Counted from the stretch's first letter, positions 1 to 8,276 are shown. The stretch: DNA of 45,684 bases from Candidatus Methanoperedens sp. (GCA_028717345.1 JAQUNZ010000011.1:1-45684); one strand, 5' to 3'. Program-made: numbers and translations. Notes: generated by a model not told the origin, from the sequence alone.

Positions 1-2
1 AT

Positions 3-116
3 GTCTACACCGTTAACATTCATCATGGAAAGAAGCTGTTAAAAAGAACGAGTTCTGTGACTGATGAGCAGAAAAAAATTATGGACGTTTTTGGCTGTTG
101 TCATAACCAAGGGTGA
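3..116 (+). CDS. C-terminal end of an unidentified protein, cut by the left edge
   Basis: An open frame enters from the left edge and ends at TGA 114-116, giving 37 residues. The tail contains DEQKKIMDVFG, a charged helix that reminds me of the C-terminal ends of IS4/IS1634-type transposases, but this is a weak resemblance over too few residues to name a family. The next plus-strand gene begins about 280 bases later, after a GC-rich hairpin element. It could equally be the end of any other gene or a chance frame. Confidence 0.3.
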   Translation, partial: VYTVNIHHGKKLLKRTSSVTDEQKKIMDVFGCCHNQG

Positions 117-207
117 AAGTTGGGTAAACCACACTCTTCAGGTATTAAATTTTTCCCGTGCAAGAATGATTTTTGTGGATAGATACGACCCTGTGATCTT
201 ATGTTGA

Positions 208-255
208 ACCCCGCCAGCGGCGGCGCCTCGCCGGGGTCTGGGGTCGCAACCCCAG
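208..255. repeat. GC-rich double-hairpin element (REP-like)
   Basis: A GC-rich block sits in otherwise AT-rich intergenic DNA. A 6-bp stem ACCCCG (208-213) / CGGGGT (232-237) is followed directly by a perfect 7-bp stem CTGGGGT (238-244) / ACCCCAG (249-255) with a CGCA loop. Composition and symmetry suggest a dispersed palindromic repeat rather than coding DNA. It could also act as a terminator-like structure for the gene ending at 116. The rest of 117-397 shows no gene; an AT-rich TATA-like stretch at 368-378 precedes the epimerase gene. Confidence 0.5.
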
Positions 256-397
256 CGCTGTGAAGATAGTGTTAACCATACGCCACTCAGAAGGAACACT
301 CAGCAACTCTCTGCTTTTCGTAGCTACTTCATGAAACAAAAGTATTCATCAGGTTTCCAGCCCAACTTTTAAATAATCTTAATTCAATCTCAGGGTC

Positions 398-1366
398 ATG
401 AAATGTCTTGTAACAGGCGGCGCCGGGTTTATTGGTTCACACATCGTCCAGGGTTTGCTTGACTCTGATAAAGAGGTCTTATGTCTGGATAATTTCGATC
501 CGACGTATTCAATCGAAACCAAAAAAGCTAATATCGCTCCTTTTTTTGCCAATGAAAACTTCGAATTTGTACAAGGAGATATCCTGGACAGGGGACTTGT
601 GAAGAAGATCACAGAGGACGTCGAGTACATATTCCATGAAGCAGCCCTTGTTTCAGTCGTTGAAAGCATGAACGATCCGCAAAAAACAATTGAAATTAAT
701 ACGATTGGGACCCTGAACATTCTCGAAGCAGGGAGAATGAACAATGTCAGGAAAGTCGTTTTAGCATCATCAGCTGCGGTATATGGGGATTCCCCGATTC
801 TTAAGAAAAAGGAAGATCTGATCCCTGTCCCCAAGTCCCCTTATGCCATATCCAAGCTTGACTGTGAATATGCCTCCAGAATATATTACGAAGAATATGG
901 ATTGAAAACAACATCGCTTCGTTATTTCAATGTTTACGGGCCAGGACAGGATGTCACTTCGCCTTATGCAGCTGTTATGCCTATTTTCATAAAAAAGGCA
1001 TTGAGAAATGAAGATTTGATAATATACGGTGATGGACTCCAGACACGCGATTTCATATTCGTAAAGGATGTAGTCCATGCAAATGAACTTGTCATGTCAA
1101 AAGGGGACGGTTTGACTTTTAACGTGGCAAGTGGCAGCGCTGCCTCAATAAAAGAAGTGGCTGAAAAAATAATCGAATTAACCAACTCTAAATCGAATAT
1201 TGTGCACAAGGAACCCAGGAAAGGGGATATAAAGCATAGTCTTGCAGATATCAGTAAAATTAATAACATCGGGTTCAGATCAGGATTTGATCTTGAAAAA
1301 GGTCTTGGGGAAACAATAGAATGGTATATCTTTAAACTCAAATCAGGGGTTTTTTATAGGATATAA
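398..1366 (+). CDS. NAD-dependent sugar-nucleotide epimerase/dehydratase (GalE-like)
   Basis: This 322-residue protein is an extended short-chain dehydrogenase/reductase that probably epimerises a UDP-sugar for glycan or S-layer glycosylation. The N-terminus has the Rossmann motif GGAGFIGSH (residues 7-15). The catalytic Tyr-x3-Lys lies in SPYAISKLD near residue 150, with the upstream Ser in ASSAAVYGDS. RYFNVYGPGQ is the usual substrate-loop signature. Length is normal for UDP-glucose 4-epimerase-type enzymes. The exact substrate cannot be read from sequence, so no symbol is given. The ATG at 398 follows a TATA-like tttaaataat (369-378), about the distance expected for a leaderless transcript. 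The next gene on this strand starts after a 250-base gap, so it is probably monocistronic. Confidence 0.85.
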   Translation: MKCLVTGGAGFIGSHIVQGLLDSDKEVLCLDNFDPTYSIETKKANIAPFFANENFEFVQGDILDRGLVKKITEDVEYIFHEAALVSVVESMNDPQKTIEINTIGTLNILEAGRMNNVRKVVLASSAAVYGDSPILKKKEDLIPVPKSPYAISKLDCEYASRIYYEEYGLKTTSLRYFNVYGPGQDVTSPYAAVMPIFIKKALRNEDLIIYGDGLQTRDFIFVKDVVHANELVMSKGDGLTFNVASGSAASIKEVAEKIIELTNSKSNIVHKEPRKGDIKHSLADISKINNIGFRSGFDLEKGLGETIEWYIFKLKSGVFYRI

Positions 1367-1380
1367 CAAGGAATATAATG

Positions 1381-1395
1381 TTGTAATAATTACAA
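1381..1395. promoter_or_regulatory. Perfect 7-1-7 palindrome (possible operator)
   Basis: TTGTAAT-A-ATTACAA lies 14 bases after the epimerase stop, in the 250-base intergenic region upstream of the secreted cohesin-domain gene. It fits the size of an archaeal dimeric regulator site, but AT-rich palindromes also arise by chance. Confidence 0.3.
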
Positions 1396-1421
1396 TATCT
1401 AAAATCAACATTTATAAACTA

Positions 1422-1468
1422 TAAAAACCCAAATAAACTATATTCTCTCCTAAAAACCCAAATAAACT
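1422..1468 (+). repeat. Two copies of an 18-bp direct repeat with 29-bp period
   Basis: TAAAAACCCAAATAAACT occurs exactly at 1422-1439 and at 1451-1468. The pair lies just upstream of a strong TATA-like run (1485-1495) and so sits where a transcription-factor site would be. A simple tandem duplication is the alternative. Confidence 0.6.
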
Positions 1469-1484
1469 TTAAAAACTTTCCACA

Positions 1485-1495
1485 TATATATTTAT
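1485..1495 (+). promoter_or_regulatory. TATA-like promoter element for the cohesin-domain gene
   Basis: TATATATTTAT lies 17 bases after the direct repeats. Transcription would be expected to start near 1510-1520, leaving a leader of about 105 bases before the ATG at 1623. An inverted repeat AACCAA-TG-TTGGTT (1608-1621) abuts that ATG and no Shine-Dalgarno sequence is visible. Confidence 0.4.
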
Positions 1496-1622
1496 CATAG
1501 TGGTTTTATTGAGTGCAATGAGGGTACAGAGACCAGCCATAGCTGCTATTTGCTCGCTGAGTTGGTTCACCTATCTCCTGCGCCATAATCAATATGACCA
1601 TGGCCATAACCAATGTTGGTTA

Positions 1623-2873
1623 ATGAAAACATCGTATTTGAAGTTGTCATTAATTGTGCTGATCATATTAAGCACTGCTGTAAATGCACTTGCAGCACCG
1701 GTGGAAGTAAGTGTTATTTCAGACCTTCAAAGCAGGAAGGTGGGACAGGACTTTATTATCAACATATCGATCGATCCCTTTAATAATCCCATCACAGGAG
1801 CCCAATTCAACCTGCTGTTTGACAGTTCCGTTCTCGAAATAAAAAGCATTACTGAAGGCAGCCTGTTTAACCAGAATGGAGCTAATACTGCATTCAATTC
1901 AGGCATATTAAACAATTCTGATGGTACTCTGATCAATGTATGGGGGCTGATCATCACACCTGGAGCAAATGTTACAACAAAAGCCAACATTGCAACGATA
2001 ACCATGAATGCAAAGAATACCGGCAGTTCACGGCTAAATCTCACACATGTGATCGTCAGCGATCCTGATAGCCATGCCATCGAGGTTAATATAACAAACA
2101 GTTCAGTTTCGGTAACTAGCGGTAGTGCGGGGGGTGGAGGAAGAACTGTCAGCTCCAGCAGTGGCGGCGGTGGTGGGGGTGGTGGCGCAGGAGGGACATC
2201 TGGTGAAGAGTTCAATAACATCGAGTTGAAAGAAAAATTCGATCGTTTCATAAATAAAGATATCCCCACATCATACTGCTTCAGAAATGCTGCCAATCCA
2301 ATAATCTGCATAAACATCACAGCCAACATAAGTCCCGGGGAGATCAATACAGCAGTTGAAGTGCTCCGCAACACCTCTTCACTTGTAAAAACCCCGCCAT
2401 CAGACAGTGTTTATAAGAACGTCAATATCTGGGTTGGAACTTATGGGTTTGCAACACCCACGAACATAAAGCACGCCGAGATCACATTCAGAGTCCCGGT
2501 GCCATGGATGAGTTCCAACAGTATTGATCCGGATTCCATAACTATGATGCATTATCAGGGTGCATGGGAAACACTTCCAACAAAAAAGATAAGTGAAACA
2601 TCTGAATGGATATACTATGAAGCCAGTACCACAAGTTTCTCTCCGCATGCCATAACTGGCAAAATATCATCCGGCGGTAGCTACAACTGGATCCCCCAGG
2701 CATCTGCAAATACAGATACTCAACAAACGGAAAAACAAGTAAGCAATGTTGGAAACGAGGCAAAGAGTCCTGGAAATATAAACAAATATCTTATTATCAG
2801 TATATTCACAGGTATTGTATTAAATGCCATTTTAATTCTCTGGATCAGAAAACCAAAAAAAATGATATTTTAA
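1623..2873 (+). CDS. Secreted cohesin-domain / PGF-pre-PGF domain protein
   Basis: This 416-residue cell-surface protein has a signal peptide (KTSYLKLSLIVLIILST...ALAAP). A cohesin-type beta-sandwich (about residues 27-165) follows, with the typical NPITGAQFNLLFDSSVLEI segment. A Gly/Ser linker with eight consecutive glycines (about 172-195) leads to a PGF-pre-PGF domain (about 210-355) ending in the diagnostic W-x-x-LPT ... TTSFSPHAI pattern. A C-terminal hydrophobic anchor spans about 387-406, followed by basic residues. Cohesins bind dockerin partners in bacteria; in archaea the ligand is usually unknown. I chose ATG 1623 because the possible GTG at 1500 would put 41 residues that do not look like a signal ahead of the signal peptide. 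No PGF motif itself is present near the anchor. Confidence 0.75.
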   Translation: MKTSYLKLSLIVLIILSTAVNALAAPVEVSVISDLQSRKVGQDFIINISIDPFNNPITGAQFNLLFDSSVLEIKSITEGSLFNQNGANTAFNSGILNNSDGTLINVWGLIITPGANVTTKANIATITMNAKNTGSSRLNLTHVIVSDPDSHAIEVNITNSSVSVTSGSAGGGGRTVSSSSGGGGGGGGAGGTSGEEFNNIELKEKFDRFINKDIPTSYCFRNAANPIICINITANISPGEINTAVEVLRNTSSLVKTPPSDSVYKNVNIWVGTYGFATPTNIKHAEITFRVPVPWMSSNSIDPDSITMMHYQGAWETLPTKKISETSEWIYYEASTTSFSPHAITGKISSGGSYNWIPQASANTDTQQTEKQVSNVGNEAKSPGNINKYLIISIFTGIVLNAILILWIRKPKKMIF

Positions 2874-2880
2874 AATCCCT

Positions 2881-3945
2881 TCAGGATAGTTCAGATCTTT
2901 TTTGAATAAGTTCAAGCAGATGCTTACCGCTTGTAAGGACATTATGCACATATCGTTCCTGCTTTTCATTAAGATTCCCTGGCACTTTTACCATCATGAG
3001 TTCAGAGAACCCTATGATGGAGTTCAGGGAGATACGTAATTCACGGTTTATTATAGCAATGTTTTCAATTTTTGGCTTATTGGCAGCTAACGTATTGCAT
3101 GCTATTTTTCTTTCAAGACCTGCACTGCTTTTGAGTTCTATTCCATTGTCTGTGAAAACAAACGGAGATGGTAATTCATTCAATTTAGTTAACCGCATTT
3201 TTTGGGGATAGATATAATATGTTGGGTATGGGTCAAGCTCATGATTTTGTTTTTTATCGAAAAAAATAACAGCATCGCCCATAAAATCGAAATCGTCAAA
3301 TTTCCTTGCTGAAAGACCGTGTTTTTTTTCCGTTATAGCAATACAGGTTATCTTCTTATCCTTTATTTCCTTAAGGATATTTCTCCATTGTATTGAGCGC
3401 CTGAAGTCGGTGATGTCAGAGAAAATATTGAGTGAATCGAAAACAATCCTTTTGGGCTTGAAAATATCAATGATCTCTGTTATCTCCTCAGTTGAAAACC
3501 TGCTAAACCCAAATATCTCGAGATACCCCTTATCAATATATTCTCCGAAATCCCATCCAAAGCGTATGCTCTGGTTTATTAGTTGCTCTGCATTTTCTTC
3601 GAAAGAGAAAAATATGCATCTCTCATTATTCTTTACCCCCTCAAGCAAAAACTGAAGCGAGAACGTGGTCTTTCCTGTGCCGGGAGGTCCTGTTACCACT
3701 ACAACAAAACCCTCTGGTATCCCGCCTTCAATAAGTCCGTCAAAGCCGGGAATACCTGTCTTAATTCTTCTGATGATCCTGCTTATGCTCTGGGTATCTG
3801 TCTTGTCTTTAAAGCGTAGCTTATCCATTCCAAGCAGAGCCCGTTCAAGCACGGTGTTCTTCGTGCCAAGCTCTTTCTCATAACGTTCAAGAATCCTCAT
3901 TGCATCTGTACTGAGTGTAGTGTGTATGGGGTGCTTTTCTCGCAT
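2881..3945 (-). CDS. KaiC/RAD55-like ATPase with N-terminal RHH-like segment and degenerate HisKA tail
   Basis: This 354-residue protein has three parts. Residues 5-40 (HPIHTTLSTDAMRILERYEKE) look like a ribbon-helix-helix DNA-binding segment. Residues 58-265 form a single KaiC-like ATPase domain with Walker A GPPGTGKTT (86-94) and Walker B RIVFDSLN (166-173). Residues 297-354 match the HisKA dimerisation domain of the kinases encoded at 39-45 kb, including IIGFSEL and LNEKQERYVHNVLTSGKHLL. The kinase box SHELRTPLN is here NRELRISLN, so the phospho-accepting His is Arg301 and the Pro is Ser. The protein stops where the HATPase domain would begin. It is likely a signalling ATPase that pairs with histidine kinases. 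A TATA-like ATATAT at 3973-3978 suggests a very short leader before the ATG at 3945. Confidence 0.75.
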   Translation of the reverse strand: MREKHPIHTTLSTDAMRILERYEKELGTKNTVLERALLGMDKLRFKDKTDTQSISRIIRRIKTGIPGFDGLIEGGIPEGFVVVVTGPPGTGKTTFSLQFLLEGVKNNERCIFFSFEENAEQLINQSIRFGWDFGEYIDKGYLEIFGFSRFSTEEITEIIDIFKPKRIVFDSLNIFSDITDFRRSIQWRNILKEIKDKKITCIAITEKKHGLSARKFDDFDFMGDAVIFFDKKQNHELDPYPTYYIYPQKMRLTKLNELPSPFVFTDNGIELKSSAGLERKIACNTLAANKPKIENIAIINRELRISLNSIIGFSELMMVKVPGNLNEKQERYVHNVLTSGKHLLELIQKRSELS

Positions 3946-4105
3946 AATTTGACCATTGTGGACATATAATTGATATATGTGGTCATGTATTTGTACTTTA
4001 TGATTATAATGATACTAATGATGTTCATGATAATATTAATGATGTGCATGATGTGTATGATAGAGCTCGTGAAACAAACTAAAAAAGAAACTGTGCAAAA
4101 TAGTT
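3946..4105. other. Intergenic region with ATGAT-rich low-complexity tract
   Basis: This is the promoter region of the KaiC-like gene. ACATAT (3962-3967) and ATATGT (3975-3980) form an inverted repeat across the likely TATA box. Beyond it, about 4000-4065 is built of degenerate ATGAT/GATG units. An apparent reading frame through the tract is Met/Ile-rich low complexity and is not a gene. Confidence 0.4.
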
Positions 4106-4690
4106 TTATTTCGTCATCCAGTTCGGATCATAATCCTGTATGCTCATCTTGTCGTTAAACATGAATATTGGTTCCTTATAAAATTTGCGAACGCTAACCA
4201 CAGGAGTAACGAATTTTATTTGAGTGATATTATTGTCCACATATTCGTACCAGATGTCTCTAATAGATGTCCCGTCATCAAAGAATAGATAACCACCTAC
4301 TACAATTGCTTTATGCCCTTTCGCCCTGTGAATGCTTACCCAGACAAAAGCTTCGTCTTCACAATCCCCTTTCATTATCTTAAGAGTATAATCCGGATTC
4401 TGCCAGTAATCACCATTATCCGGTGAATAATCTATCTGGATCTCGTCTGTATTATTAGCATAATAGCGAATTATCGGATTTTCAGGCATAATGTATTTTG
4501 AAGGGTTCAAGGCAGTCCAGAAATAATCATAGTTGGAACGTATATCGACATTATAGCTCCATAATTTAACGCCATCAAAGCCTGGATTTGGGTTTGCCGA
4601 AACTCCATCAGAGCCAGCCTTTGACACCGGCATGAAAAAAAGCATGAATGTTACAAGGATTATCAAAAAATGTTTTATATTTTTTGCCAT
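4106..4690 (-). CDS. Secreted transglutaminase-like protein
   Basis: This 194-residue exported protein starts at ATG 4690, supported by GGAG in cttggagagtaat six bases upstream. The earlier in-frame start at 4732 would bury the signal peptide (MAKNIKHFLIILVTFMLFFMPVSKAG). The core GDCEDEAFVWVSIHRAKGHKA resembles the cysteine end of the transglutaminase-like fold (Cys in GDCEDEA). The segment RDIWYEYVDN lies where the His strand (often H-x-W-x-E) normally is, but the His is Asp here. The catalytic triad may therefore be incomplete and the domain could be a non-enzymatic binding module. The following 328 bases (4691-5018) are AT-rich with no gene visible. Confidence 0.55.
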   Translation of the reverse strand: MAKNIKHFLIILVTFMLFFMPVSKAGSDGVSANPNPGFDGVKLWSYNVDIRSNYDYFWTALNPSKYIMPENPIIRYYANNTDEIQIDYSPDNGDYWQNPDYTLKIMKGDCEDEAFVWVSIHRAKGHKAIVVGGYLFFDDGTSIRDIWYEYVDNNITQIKFVTPVVSVRKFYKEPIFMFNDKMSIQDYDPNWMTK

Positions 4691-5018
4691 ATTACTCTCC
4701 AAGACTTTTTTCTTCAAGCAAACATGTGCCACACAACAGGATATTGCTGGTTGTTATAAAATTTAGTACAGATTGAAAACCGTCTTATTTCAACTTTTTT
4801 TGAACCTTCCTTTGTTTCTGCCACAAGTCAATTCTCATCCCTTAACAACTATTTACTACCTCAATCAATATAAATATAATGCATACGAAATATTATAATT
4901 ATAATCATAGACATACTTCCCGGCTCATGCCTATTGTAAATTATATCTAAGGTGCCCCATCACATTGATAACCCCCCTAAAAAATAGAGACCTTTAAATT
5001 TCTTGAAAAGATGAAATC
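4691..5018. other. AT-rich intergenic region without a gene
   Basis: No supported reading frame or structured RNA is visible on either strand. It holds the leader and promoter of the transglutaminase-like gene (Shine-Dalgarno GGAG just before 4690). AT-rich palindromic DNA such as attataattataat lies near 4890-4905. The right end is the 3' flank of the marker protein 8 gene, with a C6 run near 4972. Confidence 0.4.
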
Positions 5019-5888
5019 TTATATGAGCGGTCTTGGCTGCTTCTCATCAGGCTGAACAGGCAGCTTCATCGTATTGATAAGTATCGGGTCTGTGACCTCT
5101 TTTGCTCTCTCAAGCAGCATTTCCTTCCCGCACTGGGTGGTCGCAAATATTGGTATCGCCGTGCCGAACTGAGCTATGGTCTTTCCTGCGATGCACCCGC
5201 GTATCCATTTCGAGGTACATCCTGTGGTCATGTCCACAAGGTCGATAAATTCCTTTGCCTCGCTCTGTGATATTCCAGTGGTATGCACGCCAAAAGCGAT
5301 GATTTGCACCCTGTGTTTTTTCTCAAGTTCCCGGATAGCCTGCACGTCTTTTGCATTCGTGACCGATACGCCTATCTTCTTATACCCCAGCTCGATGGCT
5401 TTCTTCACACCTGCAAGCTGGTCAAGAGTTGCGTTCTTCGGATCAAGCACGATACCTCCAACTTCCTGTATCCGCTCTATGAGCTTTGGTATTGGAGTTG
5501 TCTCAACAAGTCCCGATATGCGCGAGCCCATGCCCTGCGCCAGTTTGGGATTGCTTGTGATAACTGTCCCTGCTCCGTCACATGCGGTCACGCAGGTATC
5601 AAGAAGTCCGCGCCGGAGGCCGGTCATAAATGTCTCACTTGCGCCAAAACCCACGAATACCTCCATCTCGATAGCCCTGTCCTCTGTAAAAATGCCGAAA
5701 TCTTTCATCCTGAACTCAATATTTTCCTTCGCCGTCTTTGATGTGAATTTCTTTATCCCGCGCACCTTATCGAAAATGGGGCAGTACTCTGTCTGGGGTT
5801 CTCCGACTTCGACGACCTTGCCATTCTCTACAACTACACGCGTCTTTCCGAGCGCTTCCATAACATGCCTGTCTTTTTGTTTAGCCAT
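5019..5888 (-). CDS. Methanogenesis marker protein 8 (DUF2099 family)
   Basis: I recognise this 289-residue soluble protein as the family tracked as methanogenesis marker 8, found in organisms with methyl-coenzyme M reductase. Its biochemical role is not established to my knowledge. Visible landmarks are TACDGAGTVITSNPKLAQGMGSRISG in the middle, the repeated Cys segments TTGCTSKWIRGCIAGKT and ATTQCGKEML near the C-terminus, and a beta/alpha repeating pattern (GYKKIGVSVTNAKDVQAI). The clustered cysteines could bind metal or a cluster, but that is inference. It begins with ATG 5888 and stands alone: its downstream neighbour is 328 bases away and coaD lies 131 bases upstream on the same strand. 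Assignment is by family recognition, not by a search. Confidence 0.75.
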   Translation of the reverse strand: MAKQKDRHVMEALGKTRVVVENGKVVEVGEPQTEYCPIFDKVRGIKKFTSKTAKENIEFRMKDFGIFTEDRAIEMEVFVGFGASETFMTGLRRGLLDTCVTACDGAGTVITSNPKLAQGMGSRISGLVETTPIPKLIERIQEVGGIVLDPKNATLDQLAGVKKAIELGYKKIGVSVTNAKDVQAIRELEKKHRVQIIAFGVHTTGISQSEAKEFIDLVDMTTGCTSKWIRGCIAGKTIAQFGTAIPIFATTQCGKEMLLERAKEVTDPILINTMKLPVQPDEKQPRPLI

Positions 5889-6019
5889 GAGTGATCATAT
5901 TGACCTTGGAGGTATTAATCATTAAGATTATGACATTCTTTGAGGAGTTAAGGCAAAATTTGCTGATAAATCTTTTTTCTGCGGCTATTGATTTGTATAG
6001 TTGAAGTCGACCAAATTTG

Positions 6020-6469
6020 TTACAGGACGCAACCCCTCGCATCTATCTCCCCTTTCTTGATGCGCGTGCTCGATATCGGTAAACCGTCATCAGCAAGGAC
6101 ATAATCCACAAGTACTATTTTTAATGGTTCCAACCCATTTTTCCTGCGTATGCTGTTAATTTTCAATGCGACAGGGTATGTTTCAGGCGACACAACGATA
6201 TGATCAAAGTTTTCATGAATGGTTGGTCCATATGGGTCTTCCAGCCTGACGATAATCGGCTCGATACCCTGCGACCTTATAAAATCCGACACGTCTTCAA
6301 AACGCTGGCGATAATCCGCAACATCATGGGACTTATTCTTCACCATCTCACTGGATGTTAGTCCCACAAGTAATTCACCACCCCTGGACAACTCAGCAGC
6401 TTTTGCAAGGAGAGCCTTATGACCTTTATGCAGCGGGTCAAAAGTTCCTCCTACAGCTATTCGTGCCAT
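6020..6469 (-). CDS. coaD: Archaeal phosphopantetheine adenylyltransferase
   Basis: This 149-residue nucleotidyltransferase probably transfers AMP from ATP to 4'-phosphopantetheine in coenzyme A synthesis. The N-terminal GGTFDPLHKGHKALL (residues 7-21) holds the T/HxGH motif of the cytidylyltransferase superfamily. The C-terminal ISSTRIKKGEID is the second nucleotide-binding (ISSTR) signature. Its size matches the archaeal enzyme, which differs from bacterial CoaD. Start ATG 6469. It is divergent from lysS, with a 134-base intergenic region containing a hairpin element; the gene for marker protein 8 lies downstream. Confidence 0.88.
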   Translation of the reverse strand: MARIAVGGTFDPLHKGHKALLAKAAELSRGGELLVGLTSSEMVKNKSHDVADYRQRFEDVSDFIRSQGIEPIIVRLEDPYGPTIHENFDHIVVSPETYPVALKINSIRRKNGLEPLKIVLVDYVLADDGLPISSTRIKKGEIDARGCVL

Positions 6470-6530
6470 AATCTCTGGATTGGAGATTCAAAAGATAAGG
6501 GTATCTTTTAATATCTCCTGCGCGATTTTA

Positions 6531-6576
6531 GGGGTATGAAAAACCTTTGCGAAAGGTTTTTCAAATGATGGGGTAT
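6531..6576. repeat. Perfect 11-bp hairpin flanked by GGGGTAT direct repeats
   Basis: GAAAAACCTTT (6538-6548) and AAAGGTTTTTC (6552-6562) are exact reverse complements with a 3-base GCG loop. GGGGTAT occurs at 6531-6537 and again at 6570-6576, flanking the hairpin. It lies between divergent coaD and lysS, in the likely lysS leader. The layout looks like a tiny mobile palindrome with a 7-bp target duplication, or a regulatory hairpin. Confidence 0.6.
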
Positions 6577-6603
6577 TGGAAGCATACTCCTGGATATTAA
6601 ATT

Positions 6604-8112
6604 ATGAATAACGAAACTATACACTGGGCAGATGTAATAGCTGAAAATGCACTTGCGCGTGGCAAAAAACACACTGTAGCTTCGGGGATAACCCCCTCAG
6701 GTGCCATTCACATAGGCAATATGAGAGAAGTAGTAACAGCAGACGCAGTTTTCAGGGCGCTAAATGATAAGGGGGCGGACGTTCGGCTTATATACATCGC
6801 TGACACACTTGATCCACTGCGCAAGGTGTATCCTTTTCTATCAAAAGACTATGAGAACCATGTGGGAAAACCCCTTTCTGAGATTCCATGCCCGTGTGGG
6901 AACCATAAGAGTTATTCCGAGCACTTCCTGCTGCCCTTTATCGAGGCACTTCACACACTTGGAATTAAGCCAGAGGTTTACAGGGCTGATGAACTTTATA
7001 AAGCGGGGAAATACGTTGAAGCGATCAAGAAAGCCCTGAAAAACAGGGATGCAATAGCAGGCATCCTTTCAGAAGTTTCAGGAAGGGAACTGGAACCTGA
7101 TTGGAGCCCATTCAATCCGATCTGTACAGAGTGCGGACGGTTGAACTCAACAAAAGTCACGGGGTTTGACCCTGAAAAAGAGACTGTGGATTATGTCTGC
7201 AAATGCGGCTCATCAGGCACAGTTTCAATGAAAGGCGGCGGGAAGCTCACCTGGCGCGTGGACTGGCCTGCGAGGTGGCCAATATTCGGGACGACAGTGG
7301 AGCCATTTGGGAAAGACCATGCCACAGCAGGCGGTTCCTACGATACAGGAAAGCGTATCAGCCGTGAGATATACAATTATGAGCCCCCCTTACCGATAGT
7401 GTATGAGTGGATCATGCTAAAAGGAAAGGGCGCCATGCATTCATCCACCGGGCTTGCTATCTCAATAAACGATATGCTCGAGATCGTCCCGCCAGAAGTG
7501 CTGCGCTACCTGATAATAAGGCAAAAGCCAGAGAAACACATCGAATTCGACCCCGGGCTTGCACTGCTTAACCTTATCGATGAGTATGACAGGGTAGAGG
7601 GCGATAAGCGCGCGTACCAGCTTTCACAGACCGAAGGAACAAAGCCCTCAGATATTCCCTACAGGCACATGGTGACCGCAGTCCAGATAGCAGATGAGAA
7701 GGGTTTTGATCACCTGCTTACAGTCCTTTCGCGCACGAATTATGATACTTCAGATGTTTCTGCCATCAGGCAAAGAGCTAACAACGCAAGGAACTGGCTT
7801 TTGAAATATGCGCCCCTGTTCGTTAAATTCAAAGTCCAGGAAACGCTTCCCCCGCAGGTGAAGAGCTTCACAAAGGAGCAGAAACAGGCGCTTGTTATAA
7901 TAGCTGATGAGCTTGAACATGGATTGACAGGGCAGGAGATACATGATAATGTCTATAAAGTAGCTGAAAAGACCGGACTTGATGGGAAAGCAGTCTTTGA
8001 AACCGTGTATCTTGCACTTCTGGGGATAAAGTCTGGACCGCGCGCAGGTCACTTCCTTGCGTCCCTTGATAAGGATTTCGTGGTTAAGAGGTTCAAAGAA
8101 GCCAGTAAATAA
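6604..8112 (+). CDS. lysS: Class I lysyl-tRNA synthetase
   Basis: This 502-residue enzyme charges tRNA(Lys) with lysine. It is the class I (archaeal/spirochaete) type, unrelated to class II LysRS. The HIGH motif is in [12 protein letters not shown] (residues 31-42). A zinc-ribbon-like insertion has CTECGRL and VCKCGSS (about 176-200). The KMSKS-equivalent loop reads [11 protein letters not shown] (273-283), where the usual basic residue before Met is Ala and the following Ser is His. The C-terminal helical anticodon-binding region (about 350-502) is complete. ATG 6604 is the only sensible start. It is monocistronic, with a hairpin element 30-70 bases upstream. Confidence 0.93.
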   Translation: MNNETIHWADVIAENALARGKKHTVASGITPSGAIHIGNMREVVTADAVFRALNDKGADVRLIYIADTLDPLRKVYPFLSKDYENHVGKPLSEIPCPCGNHKSYSEHFLLPFIEALHTLGIKPEVYRADELYKAGKYVEAIKKALKNRDAIAGILSEVSGRELEPDWSPFNPICTECGRLNSTKVTGFDPEKETVDYVCKCGSSGTVSMKGGGKLTWRVDWPARWPIFGTTVEPFGKDHATAGGSYDTGKRISREIYNYEPPLPIVYEWIMLKGKGAMHSSTGLAISINDMLEIVPPEVLRYLIIRQKPEKHIEFDPGLALLNLIDEYDRVEGDKRAYQLSQTEGTKPSDIPYRHMVTAVQIADEKGFDHLLTVLSRTNYDTSDVSAIRQRANNARNWLLKYAPLFVKFKVQETLPPQVKSFTKEQKQALVIIADELEHGLTGQEIHDNVYKVAEKTGLDGKAVFETVYLALLGIKSGPRAGHFLASLDKDFVVKRFKEASK

Positions 8113-8248
8113 TAGAAAATAGCAAGCTTCAAAAAATATACATATTATCCGATCTGGAAGCACCTCATGGAAATTGAACCATGCTGGAATCCTTCATACG
8201 TGAACTTTAATGTGTCATTTTCTCCCTGTAAAGTCATTGTTATAGATC

Positions 8249-8276
8249 GTTCATAGGGGAGCCGTGACCTATGAAC
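8249..8276. repeat. 9-bp perfect inverted repeat downstream of lysS
   Basis: GTTCATAGG (8249-8257) and CCTATGAAC (8268-8276) are exact reverse complements around a 10-base loop. The symmetry partly continues outward (cattgtt near 8236 against aacaatg at 8274-8280), interrupted by a short bulge. It lies in the 240-base gap between the convergent lysS and VOC genes, so it could be a lysS transcript end or a small structured RNA. Confidence 0.4.

Noticed and set aside
1422-1468. CRISPR array
   Set aside because: Only two 18-bp copies with an 11-bp gap, no cas genes and no further spacers.
1727-2374. A 215-codon minus-strand frame opposite the cohesin gene
   Set aside because: It is antisense to a signal-peptide protein with recognised domains; its proline run is the complement of the Gly linker.
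3970-4158. A 62-codon Met/Ile-rich frame
   Set aside because: Encoded by the low-complexity ATGAT tract upstream of the KaiC-like gene.
5176-5925. A 249-codon plus-strand frame across the marker protein 8 gene
   Set aside because: Antisense to a clearly recognised protein family, Ser/Phe/Thr-rich composition typical of a shadow frame.
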